Assembly: GCA_021813235.1 (NCBI GenBank) | Contig: JAKALG010000073.1 | Coordinates: 1-5,258 of the forward strand | Source: a bacterium | GTDB taxonomy: Bacteria > Patescibacteria > Paceibacteria > UBA9973 | DNA length: 5,258 nt | Direction: 5' to 3' | Part shown: positions 1 through 5,258 of the stretch, one piece after another | Numbering within the stretch: position 1 is the stretch's first letter | How the letters are laid out: each line of letters begins with the position of its first letter | Notes under the pieces: model-generated | The model's input: the letters and a program-made list of their open reading frames with translations, nothing else | Told to the model about the DNA's origin: nothing | The model's database searches: none | Translations under genes and position numbers: made by a program

Positions 1-406
1 TTTTTGCTAGTCTAGGAGCATCAGAATCATCAAATCTCTCTGGTATTAAAAGTGTAGGGTCAGTGATTTTAGTAATTTTAGAAATATCTTTGCCATAAGC
101 AGCACCGAGAGAAAAAACTTGAAAACCACCGGAGTCTGTCATGGTTGGCCCTTTCCAATTCATAAACTTACCTATACCTCCTGCATCGCGCACTATTTCA
201 TCTCCAGGCTGTAAATATAAATGATAAGTATTCCCGAGAACCACCTGTACTCCCGCATCTTTCACTTGTTCCGGATTTAAAGATTTCACTGTCGCCTTCG
301 TCCCGACAGCCACAAAAGCTGGAGTTTTAATTTCCCCATGCGGAGTTGTAAGTACTCCAACCCTTCCTAAACTATTTCCTAATTTTTTCTCAATTCTAAA
401 TTGCAT
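1..406 (-). CDS. tgt: Queuine/preQ1 tRNA-guanine transglycosylase, N-terminal 135 residues (runs off left edge)
   Basis: Tgt exchanges guanine 34 in the anticodon of GUN-type tRNAs for preQ1 or queuine by a base-exchange reaction. The visible N-terminus matches the TIM-barrel start of the family: TTPHGEIKTPAFVAVGTKA at residues 20-38, the substrate-pocket segment LGNTYHLYLQPG at 57-68, and the signature TDSGGFQVFS at 90-99, whose Asp91 corresponds to the conserved active-site aspartate. The nucleophilic aspartate and the zinc site lie beyond the window. The ATG at 404-406 is well bounded: two in-frame TAA codons lie at 410-415, one codon upstream. There is no Shine-Dalgarno sequence. After SLG (99-101) the sequence does not go directly into the usual LRKI..EGV stretch; a lysine- and proline-containing segment fills residues 102-135. 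The gene lies 71 bp downstream of the zinc-ribbon gene on the same strand, with a stem-loop in between. The identity is firm. The real substrate (preQ1 or salvaged queuine) cannot be told from this fragment. Confidence 0.95.
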   Translation of the reverse strand, partial: MQFRIEKKLGNSLGRVGVLTTPHGEIKTPAFVAVGTKATVKSLNPEQVKDAGVQVVLGNTYHLYLQPGDEIVRDAGGIGKFMNWKGPTMTDSGGFQVFSLGAAYGKDISKITKITDPTLLIPERFDDSDAPRLAK

Positions 407-416
407 TAATTATTAC

Positions 417-450
417 TTAACACTTTCGTACGATCGTCTAAAAGTGTTGA
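417..450. other. Stem-loop in the tgt leader, with nested palindromes in its loop
   Basis: AACACTTT at 419-426 is the exact reverse complement of AAAGTGTT at 441-448. On the plus strand the stem can grow to ten pairs (417-426 with 441-450), including one G-U pair. The 14-nt loop contains the overlapping palindromes CGTACG (427-432) and ACGATCGT (430-437), unusually GC-containing for this spacer. The structure sits 11 bp before the tgt start. A T-run at 456-460 follows on the plus strand, so it would resemble a terminator only for plus-strand transcripts, and no gene there needs one. On the minus strand no U-tract follows. It could be an operator, a leader structure, or half of a bidirectional terminator; the sequence does not decide. 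Confidence 0.5.
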
Positions 451-465
451 TATTGTTTTTAATAA

Positions 466-482
466 ACTAGCCAAAGGCTAGT
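466..482 (-). terminator. Short stem-loop overlapping the zinc-ribbon gene's stop codon; weak intrinsic terminator candidate
   Basis: ACTAGCC at 466-472 and GGCTAGT at 476-482 are perfect reverse complements around a 3-nt loop, giving a compact 7-bp hairpin. The TAG stop codon of the zinc-ribbon gene (478-480) lies within its upstream arm. On the minus strand the stem is followed by TTATTAAAAA, which is T-containing but not a good uridine run. Termination would therefore be partial at best, leaving read-through into tgt possible. A second stem-loop lies 16 bp further downstream. Confidence 0.45.
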
Positions 483-2229
483 AAACCTCTTGCTGAAAAC
501 ATTTTTTACAATAAACAGTTTCAGGTCTATCTGGAGAATATGGGGTTTCAAATTCATTTTGACATTTTTCTTTATGACTATGATTATTTTTATCACACAT
601 ACAAGTTCTATGCCACAATCTCCAAGGCAATGACCTTTTTAGTCTAATGAAGTATCTACAATTCGGGCAAATTCTTGGAATCGGTAAATTCATTCGTTTA
701 TAAAATTGTAATTCTTCTTTAAGAATACGAAAAGCTTTTGTACATTGATGATCACATGTTCCTTCATGTTCGCATTTAATATTTTCTTCTAAAATTGACT
801 CTGTTATATCGGAAATATTATCAAGAATATTTTCGCTGTCCAAAGTAGCACTATAATTCCTATCTAAATCTTCAAACCATTTAAAATTTCTTTCTAAAAC
901 TTGTTTTTTTGTCAGTGGAAACTGCTCATAAGCCATTGTTTCGTTATAAGCAAAAGGAGAAATTTCTGCAGGAAAAAATTCTCCGAATGTATATTTACAT
1001 CCATTTTCATCGATGTATGGTATGTTATTCATCTGTTCTATAATTTTTGGTAAAAGTTTTTCATATTCTTCTTTCGTGTATTGTTTATTGAAAATACAAT
1101 ACTGTTTTTTTCTTAATCCAATACAACCAAAACAACTTTTTGAATCAATGCATCCTTCACAATAATATGTCTGCATAGTATTAAAAGTCCGAGCACAAAA
1201 AGCTATTTCATAATTTCCACGCCCACTACAAATAGATTCATACATCCGTTCCCCTCTACCAGAATCGAGCATATCATAAGAATCGTTTACTTCATTTACT
1301 GAATAAGTGACATAACGTATATTTTCTGATTTCCAAATATAAAAAGAAGACAAACAATTTTTTGAATTTTCTATAATGTCCCCAGTGCAATCTACGGCAT
1401 TTACCAACTTAGCAAAATTAACAATTGTATTTTTCATTAGTTCATTATATTCAGCTATTAATTTTTTCCATGAGCTATATGAAGATAATTTTTCTTCTAA
1501 AATGGATTTTTCATATTCTTCTTTTGAGAGTTTTTTATTTCTAAAAACGTAATTCTGATTCCGTTGGTTGGAAGACATAAAACAGTTTTGACAATTCATA
1601 CAATTAAAAAGAAACATTGAATCAATACATAAATCTGACCTAGTTAAATAAGAAGAATCATAGTTGTGATTGGAATCAACAACTTCATAACAAAGTTCAT
1701 CATCTCTAAAGCTGAGAGAGTCAAAACACATTTTGTTGTTTTTATTTACAAACACTGAATAATAAACATCTTCTGATTTAGCAACGTTATGTGAAAGATA
1801 TATATTTTTACTTCCATATGTATAATTAGCATATTCACATCCACCACTATTGTTTCCTGACTGTTCCAAACAAAGTAATGGTATGTTTCTTCTAAAATTT
1901 TCGTATTGAGTAAAAAAATCAATAGAAAAATCATATTCTTTCCCGTAAGAGATAGGATCAAATTTATCTGAAAAATAGCAATCAAAACACCAAACTATAT
2001 ATGGCGAATTAGAATTAAAAATAGAAACAGTTTTCTTGCCACAATTGCTACATTTTCTATTATATAAATTACGAACATTAAATGTGGCCATACGCCTTAT
2101 TAGCCTGCATTCTGGACAAAAAGTTGGCCGAGACACTTTTACTTTATCGTAAAATTTAAAATCTTCTGGCTCTATTGTAAAGTCTTTTTTGCAATTCTGA
2201 CAATTTTTTATTTCTGATTTATATTCCAT
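478..2229 (-). CDS. Large multi-zinc-ribbon protein of unknown function, CPR-type family
   Basis: The function is unknown. The protein has 583 residues and no signal peptide or membrane segment, so it is probably cytosolic. The N-terminal module has paired CxxC knuckles at C10/C13 with C38/C41 and C60/C63 with C81/C84. A related C-terminal module has C492, C496, C521/C524, C543/C545, C556 and C574/C577. The middle (about 131-380) is rich in Cys, Tyr, Ser and Asn with a loose repeat of the form S-x-[DN]-[CIV]-[YF]-x-S. It also has more cysteine clusters (C210/C213/C216, C357/C360, C366/C369) and two copies of a segment ending in KEEYEK (236-241 and 386-391). The stretch GEFFPAEISPFAYNE (416-430) and the ending YSPDRPETVYCKKC (564-577) look like conserved family signatures I recall from CPR bins. 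The ATG is fixed by an in-frame TAA at 2233-2235, and the next Met is residue 47. No Shine-Dalgarno sequence is present. The gene stands 88 bp after mreC, in the place where mreD or pbp2 might be expected. Zinc binding is inferred from cysteine spacing. A nucleic-acid or protein-binding scaffold is plausible but unproven. Confidence 0.9.
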   Translation of the reverse strand: MEYKSEIKNCQNCKKDFTIEPEDFKFYDKVKVSRPTFCPECRLIRRMATFNVRNLYNRKCSNCGKKTVSIFNSNSPYIVWCFDCYFSDKFDPISYGKEYDFSIDFFTQYENFRRNIPLLCLEQSGNNSGGCEYANYTYGSKNIYLSHNVAKSEDVYYSVFVNKNNKMCFDSLSFRDDELCYEVVDSNHNYDSSYLTRSDLCIDSMFLFNCMNCQNCFMSSNQRNQNYVFRNKKLSKEEYEKSILEEKLSSYSSWKKLIAEYNELMKNTIVNFAKLVNAVDCTGDIIENSKNCLSSFYIWKSENIRYVTYSVNEVNDSYDMLDSGRGERMYESICSGRGNYEIAFCARTFNTMQTYYCEGCIDSKSCFGCIGLRKKQYCIFNKQYTKEEYEKLLPKIIEQMNNIPYIDENGCKYTFGEFFPAEISPFAYNETMAYEQFPLTKKQVLERNFKWFEDLDRNYSATLDSENILDNISDITESILEENIKCEHEGTCDHQCTKAFRILKEELQFYKRMNLPIPRICPNCRYFIRLKRSLPWRLWHRTCMCDKNNHSHKEKCQNEFETPYSPDRPETVYCKKCFQQEVY

Positions 2230-2238
2230 ATTTTATAT

Positions 2239-2272
2239 ATACATATACTTTGCTATCGCTAGATATATGTAT
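2239..2272. promoter_or_regulatory. AT-rich inverted repeat in the mreC to zinc-ribbon gene spacer
   Basis: ATACATATA at 2239-2247 is the exact reverse complement of TATATGTAT at 2264-2272, separated by 16 bp. It ends 9 bp before the start codon of the zinc-ribbon gene, where a ribosome site would normally be; no Shine-Dalgarno sequence is visible there. It may be an operator-like dyad or a weak leader hairpin. In such AT-rich sequence a 9-bp dyad could also be chance. The rest of the 88-bp spacer (2230-2317) shows no convincing terminator for mreC and no clear -35/-10 pair. Confidence 0.3.
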
Positions 2273-2317
2273 TTAGTTATTTATCACTTTTACACACCTG
2301 TTGAAAATTGATAATAG

Positions 2318-3109
2318 CTATAATTCTACTTCCACAAACTTCAATTCTTGAATATTTACCGGACTGGCAAGGAGCGCTTTTTGGAAAGCATCACGAGGGT
2401 CAGAAAGAATATCTTGAACTATCGCGATAGTATAGGGAGTGAGTCCTGGCAAAGTGACTTCTGTTCCCTTTTCTAAAACAAAATCTCTCGGCATTATCAT
2501 TTCAAAATTTCCTCCACCCCTACCGACTATTTGCATAAAAGTATCTTTACCTCCTATCACCACTTCTGTTTTTTCTCCAGGATTTGAATATAAAATAACT
2601 TTTGCAGTATTTGGGGAAACTTCAGCTATGTGTCCGACAGGAACAAACCCTCTCGCAAAAACTCTTTGCCCTAAAACTATTCCGCTCTTTGCTCCTATGT
2701 CTATGACTAAAGTATCGTATGGAGCCTGATTTGGTTTAGCCAAAATACTAGCTAGGATCATATTCGTTTTTTCATTTTTTCTTCCTAGAGTATCTTTCAT
2801 TTTTTGATTTTCATCTAAAACAGAATTGTAATTACTCATTCTGGCTTCTTGTTCGTTTAATTTATTTCTTAAGTCTTCGTTTTCTAAAGACAAAGCTCTT
2901 TTAGAATAAAAATATGCGCCAGTATTTGATAAACTTTCACCAATACTATTACCTACGACTAAAACAGGGCGAAAAATAATAGAAGATACGTAAGACAGCC
3001 CATTAAAAACTGGGTTCTTAAAATAAAAAATAATTAATAGAAATACAACAAAAATTGAATATCTAAAAATTTTATTTCTTTTTATCTTTTTATCTAGGAG
3101 GTAGCTCAT
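2318..3109 (-). CDS. mreC: Rod shape-determining protein MreC
   Basis: MreC is the membrane-anchored scaffold of the elongation complex. It links cytoplasmic MreB filaments to the peptidoglycan synthases outside the membrane. The 263-residue protein has the standard layout: a short basic cytoplasmic N-terminus (KKIKRNK, 7-13), one transmembrane helix (about 14-30), a coiled coil (about 72-112, LENEDLRNKLNEQEAR and following), then the MreC beta-barrel domain (about 117-262). Family hallmarks are YDTLVIDIGAKSGI (131-144), the glycine-rich VGRGGGNFE (195-203) with PRD at 207-209, and ASPVNIQELKFVEV (248-261). The ATG overlaps the end of mreB by 20 bp, which implies translational coupling. A good Shine-Dalgarno AAGGA lies 6 nt upstream. 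No mreD-like frame follows. Length and domains are normal for the family and nothing looks broken. Confidence 0.96.
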   Translation of the reverse strand: MSYLLDKKIKRNKIFRYSIFVVFLLIIFYFKNPVFNGLSYVSSIIFRPVLVVGNSIGESLSNTGAYFYSKRALSLENEDLRNKLNEQEARMSNYNSVLDENQKMKDTLGRKNEKTNMILASILAKPNQAPYDTLVIDIGAKSGIVLGQRVFARGFVPVGHIAEVSPNTAKVILYSNPGEKTEVVIGGKDTFMQIVGRGGGNFEMIMPRDFVLEKGTEVTLPGLTPYTIAIVQDILSDPRDAFQKALLASPVNIQELKFVEVEL

Positions 3110-4136
3110 CTTGATTCCTTATTAAGACTTCACTATAAAGAGGAATGTCATCTAAAATAACTCCTGTTCCCCGAGCAACAGCGGTAAGTGGATCATCTAC
3201 TACATAGACAGGTATTTTAAGGACATTTTGTAAAAGCTCTCCTAGCCCCGGCAAAAGTGCGCCACCCCCAGAAAGAGTGATCCCCTTGTGCATCACGTCT
3301 GATAAAATTTCAGGAGGGGTTGTTTCCAAGACATCTTTCACTCCTTCTATAAGCTCTTTAATTGACGAAGAAAATGCTTCGCGAATATCTGCATCGGTCA
3401 CCACCACTTCACGAGGTAATCCTGTCAACAAATCACGTCCTCTCACTTCTGTCTCCATATATTCTCCCGGAAGAACGGAACCTATAACAATCTTTACCAT
3501 TTCTGCAGTAGTTTCTCCAATTAAAATTTTAAATTCATCTCGCATATAAGTGACAATATCATTATTAAATTTGTCACCTGCAACTTTTAAATTTTTTGAT
3601 TTTACAATTCCTCCTAAAGAAATCACAGCAATATCTGTCGTCCCTCCGCCTATATCAATAATCATAGAGCCGACAGGATCTTTGATAGGAAGCCTAACAC
3701 CAATAGCTGCTGCCATAGGCTCCTCTACTAAATAGACTTCTCTTGCCCCAGCAGAACGAGCAGCATCATAAACAGCGCGCGTTTCTACGTTGGTCGTACC
3801 AGAAGGAACACCAACTAAAACTCTCGGCCGGATAAATTTTTTAGACATTTTGTCTGCTTTGTTTATCAAATAGGAAAGCATTTCTTCCGTCACTTCAAAA
3901 TCTGAAATAACGCCATCGACAAGCGGACGGACAGCTTTGATGTGCCCCGGAGTGCGTCCCAACATTTCTTTTGCTTTTTCACCAACAGCTAAAATTTGAT
4001 TTGTTTTTATATTTACAGCGACAACAGACGGCTCATTAATCACAATGCCATGCCCTTTCAAATAGACTAGAGTATTTGATGTCCCTAAGTCTATACCTAT
4101 GTCATTGGAAAATAATTTGTAAAATTTATCAAACAT
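3090..4136 (-). CDS. mreB: Rod shape-determining actin homologue MreB
   Basis: MreB is a bacterial actin that forms membrane-associated ATP-dependent filaments and positions cell-wall elongation. All nucleotide-site motifs are present in the 348 residues: phosphate-1 DLGTSNT (16-22), VEEP with the catalytic-type glutamate (137-140), phosphate-2 DIGGGTTD (161-168), and the adenosine motif LSGGGALLPG (288-297). HIKAVRPLVDGVISDFEVTE (65-84) is also typical. The N-terminus MFDKFYKLFSNDIGIDLGT resembles the membrane-proximal start of known MreB proteins, which supports this ATG. The leader has no Shine-Dalgarno sequence; a T-rich 12 bp separates the ATG from the heptamer array. The ATG is in the same frame as the upstream proS, whose stop lies 30 bp before it. 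The 3' end overlaps mreC. The length is normal for the family and no key residue is missing. It is likely co-transcribed with proS and mreC. Confidence 0.98.
   Translation of the reverse strand: MFDKFYKLFSNDIGIDLGTSNTLVYLKGHGIVINEPSVVAVNIKTNQILAVGEKAKEMLGRTPGHIKAVRPLVDGVISDFEVTEEMLSYLINKADKMSKKFIRPRVLVGVPSGTTNVETRAVYDAARSAGAREVYLVEEPMAAAIGVRLPIKDPVGSMIIDIGGGTTDIAVISLGGIVKSKNLKVAGDKFNNDIVTYMRDEFKILIGETTAEMVKIVIGSVLPGEYMETEVRGRDLLTGLPREVVVTDADIREAFSSSIKELIEGVKDVLETTPPEILSDVMHKGITLSGGGALLPGLGELLQNVLKIPVYVVDDPLTAVARGTGVILDDIPLYSEVLIRNQDELPPR
3116..3120 (-). promoter_or_regulatory. Shine-Dalgarno site of mreC, inside the mreB coding end
   Basis: Read on the minus strand, AAGGA is followed by six bases and then the mreC ATG at 3107-3109. 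This spacing is standard and supports the chosen mreC start. It is the only clear ribosome-binding site in the window; the leaders of mreB, the zinc-ribbon gene and tgt lack one. Confidence 0.75.
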
Positions 4137-4148
4137 AAATAAAATACA

Positions 4149-4184
4149 GGCTCTAGGCTCTAGGCTCTAGGCTCTAGGCTCTAG
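4149..4184. repeat. Five-copy 7-bp tandem repeat spanning the proS stop codon
   Basis: Five perfect copies of GGCTCTA (TAGAGCC on the coding strand) fill 4149-4183, and base 4184 continues the period. Each unit contains TAG, so three or more copies place a stop in every coding-strand frame. The proS stop (4167-4169) is the TAG of the third copy met by the ribosome, and the last five ProS residues (LEPRA) are repeat-encoded. A 14-bp palindrome, TTAAAAATTTTTAA at 4186-4199, lies one base beyond the array inside proS. The array has no internal complementarity beyond the CTAG palindromes, so it is not a hairpin terminator. Copy number may vary by slippage. Confidence 0.95.
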
Positions 4185-5258
4185 CTTAAAAATTTTTAAT
4201 AAATCTTCCAAAGAAATAATTTTTCCTTTTTCTTCATTTCTCTTTTTTACTTCAATTCCTCCTTCTTTCATACTCCTAGAAGAAACAACTAGACGATAAG
4301 GCATCCCCAAAAGATCTGCCTCCGCAAATTTCTCTCCCGGAGAGATGCTATCTCTGTCGTCGAAAAGTACCTCAATATTTTTTTTCATTAAAGTATCATA
4401 AATTTTATCTGCTTCTTTTTTAACACTTTCATCTTCTCCTAGCAAAAGAAGATGCACTTGAAATGGAGCGATAGATTCTGGCCAGATTATACCCTTGTCG
4501 TCCGCCAGGGCTTCTACCACAGTGCCCATAAGCCTGCCTAGCCCAATACCATAACTACCCATTATTACAAGCTTATCTTGGCTTTTTTCGTCTTTATATT
4601 TCAAATCAAAAGGCTCTGAAAATTTGGTTCCCAAAGAGAAGATATTACCAACCTCTACAGCTCTTTTTTCAACTAATTTTTCTTTTTTAAGACCAAGCCC
4701 TTTTATTGTTTCATCATTGTAAACCTCTTTATTTATTGCAATACTAGAATCTTCATCTAAATAAATAGTGTCTTCCCCCACTGAAATTACTGTTTGAAAT
4801 TCATGAGAATATTTCGAAAAACTTCCACCAGAAGCAAAGGTCATATATGTTAAGTGTCCGATGCCAGATCTTTTGAAAATATTTTGATAAGCTATTTTCA
4901 TTTTTTCATAAAACTCATTGTGCTCATCTTCATTTCTAGAAAAAGAATAAAGAGCTTTCCAATAAAATTCTCTTCCTCTCATAATTCCAGATTTGCTTCT
5001 AACTTCATTTCTAAAAATATCTTTGAAGTCATACGGATAAATCGGCAAATCTTTATAAGAAGAAACATACTGTTTCAAAATATTTGAATATGCTTCTTCG
5101 TTGGTAAAAGATAAACCTACCTCTCCACCATTTTTTAGTTTTGTTTTGAACCAAGTGTCAACGATTGCATCGTCCCATCTGTTTGACTTCTCCCAAATTT
5201 CTTTGTTTTGAAGCACTGCTGTTCTCATCTCCGTTCCGCCAACTGCATTCATTTCTTC
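4167..5258 (-). CDS. proS: Prolyl-tRNA synthetase, short form without editing domain (N-terminus off right edge)
   Basis: ProRS charges tRNA-Pro with proline in the cytosol. The first visible codons read EEMNAVGG, aligning with the interior motif-1 helix of class II ProRS (EEMNxxGA). The Met at 5252 is therefore not the start, and roughly 50-60 residues are missing. Counting from that Met, the parts are: the motif-1 end (1-20); the TNEE loop (50-53); motif 2, FRNEVRSKSGIMRGREF (80-96) with YSF (102-104); SHEFQ (149-153); GNIFSLGTKFSE (202-213); motif 3, GIGLGRLMGTVVEA (235-248); and the anticodon-binding domain (about 264-355). Only about 25 residues link the AINKE segment (172-176) to VEVGNIF (199-205), where bacterial-type enzymes such as that of E. 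coli carry the large INS editing domain. Several family positions differ from E. coli: Ala for the motif-1 proline, Asn for the THEE histidine, and Ala for the Asp before YSF. The last five residues come from the tandem repeat. mreB follows after 30 bp in the same frame. Confidence 0.96.
   Translation of the reverse strand, partial: EEMNAVGGTEMRTAVLQNKEIWEKSNRWDDAIVDTWFKTKLKNGGEVGLSFTNEEAYSNILKQYVSSYKDLPIYPYDFKDIFRNEVRSKSGIMRGREFYWKALYSFSRNEDEHNEFYEKMKIAYQNIFKRSGIGHLTYMTFASGGSFSKYSHEFQTVISVGEDTIYLDEDSSIAINKEVYNDETIKGLGLKKEKLVEKRAVEVGNIFSLGTKFSEPFDLKYKDEKSQDKLVIMGSYGIGLGRLMGTVVEALADDKGIIWPESIAPFQVHLLLLGEDESVKKEADKIYDTLMKKNIEVLFDDRDSISPGEKFAEADLLGMPYRLVVSSRSMKEGGIEVKKRNEEKGKIISLEDLLKIFKLEPRA

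Noticed and set aside
407..477. preQ1 riboswitch upstream of tgt
   Set aside because: A queuosine-related gene made this worth checking, but the spacer shows no preQ1-I or preQ1-II consensus: no C-rich first hairpin loop and no A-rich tail that would pair with it.
1746..1985. Minus-strand 79-codon open frame inside the zinc-ribbon gene
   Set aside because: It lies wholly inside the long, cysteine-patterned 583-residue frame in another frame and has no family resemblance or ribosome site.
2310..2317. Intrinsic terminator after mreC
   Set aside because: No GC-containing stem with a T-run follows the mreC stop; the only dyad in the spacer is pure AT with a long loop.
2439..2729. Plus-strand open frame of 96 codons antisense to mreC
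   Set aside because: It is opposite a clearly conserved MreC domain; its Pro/Thr/Ser-rich composition is typical of an antisense shadow.
3277..3735. Two plus-strand open frames antisense to mreB
   Set aside because: Both are opposite conserved MreB motifs and show no recognisable domain.
4149..4184. CRISPR or transposon end
   Set aside because: The units are 7 bp and contiguous with no spacers, and there is no transposase or target duplication. It is a simple tandem repeat.
4854..5087. Plus-strand 77-codon frame antisense to proS
   Set aside because: It is opposite conserved ProRS motif 2 and reads as a low-complexity Ile/Phe/Ser-rich product with no independent support.
5250..5252. ATG at 5252 as the start of proS
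   Set aside because: The frame stays open to the window edge and the upstream codons (EE) match the conserved EEMN helix, so this Met is internal.

Overview
This AT-rich window carries five protein genes, all on the minus strand and densely packed. It most likely comes from a member of the Candidate Phyla Radiation (Patescibacteria), probably a Parcubacteria-like lineage. The evidence is a short prolyl-tRNA synthetase without its editing insertion, a Tgt with a lineage-style insertion right after its active-site loop, and a large cysteine-rich protein of a kind I recall almost only from CPR metagenome bins. This placement rests on remembered family features, not on a search. The four visible stop codons are TAG, TAA, TAG and TAG. 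The reading frames are intact under the standard bacterial code, so there is no sign of UGA recoding.

In the direction of transcription (high to low coordinates) the order is as follows. proS, encoding prolyl-tRNA synthetase, runs off the right edge without its N-terminus. Its last codons and stop lie inside a five-copy 7-bp tandem repeat. After 30 bp comes mreB, which overlaps mreC by 20 bp. An 88-bp AT-rich spacer containing an inverted repeat follows, then a 583-residue zinc-ribbon protein of unknown function. Its stop codon sits in a small stem-loop. A 71-bp spacer with a second, longer stem-loop leads into tgt, which runs off the left edge. No gap exceeds 300 bp, and I see no tRNA, rRNA, CRISPR array or transposon.

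Functionally, proS and tgt act on tRNA, while MreB and MreC are the cytoskeletal and membrane-linked scaffold of the elongation (rod) complex. The usual partners mreD, pbp2 and rodA do not follow mreC here; the zinc-ribbon gene occupies that place. The zinc-ribbon protein is the least explained item. Homologous zinc modules stand at both ends, with two copies of a cysteine/tyrosine-rich repetitive segment between them. Only mreC has a clear Shine-Dalgarno sequence; mreB, the zinc-ribbon gene and tgt have AT-rich leaders without one.
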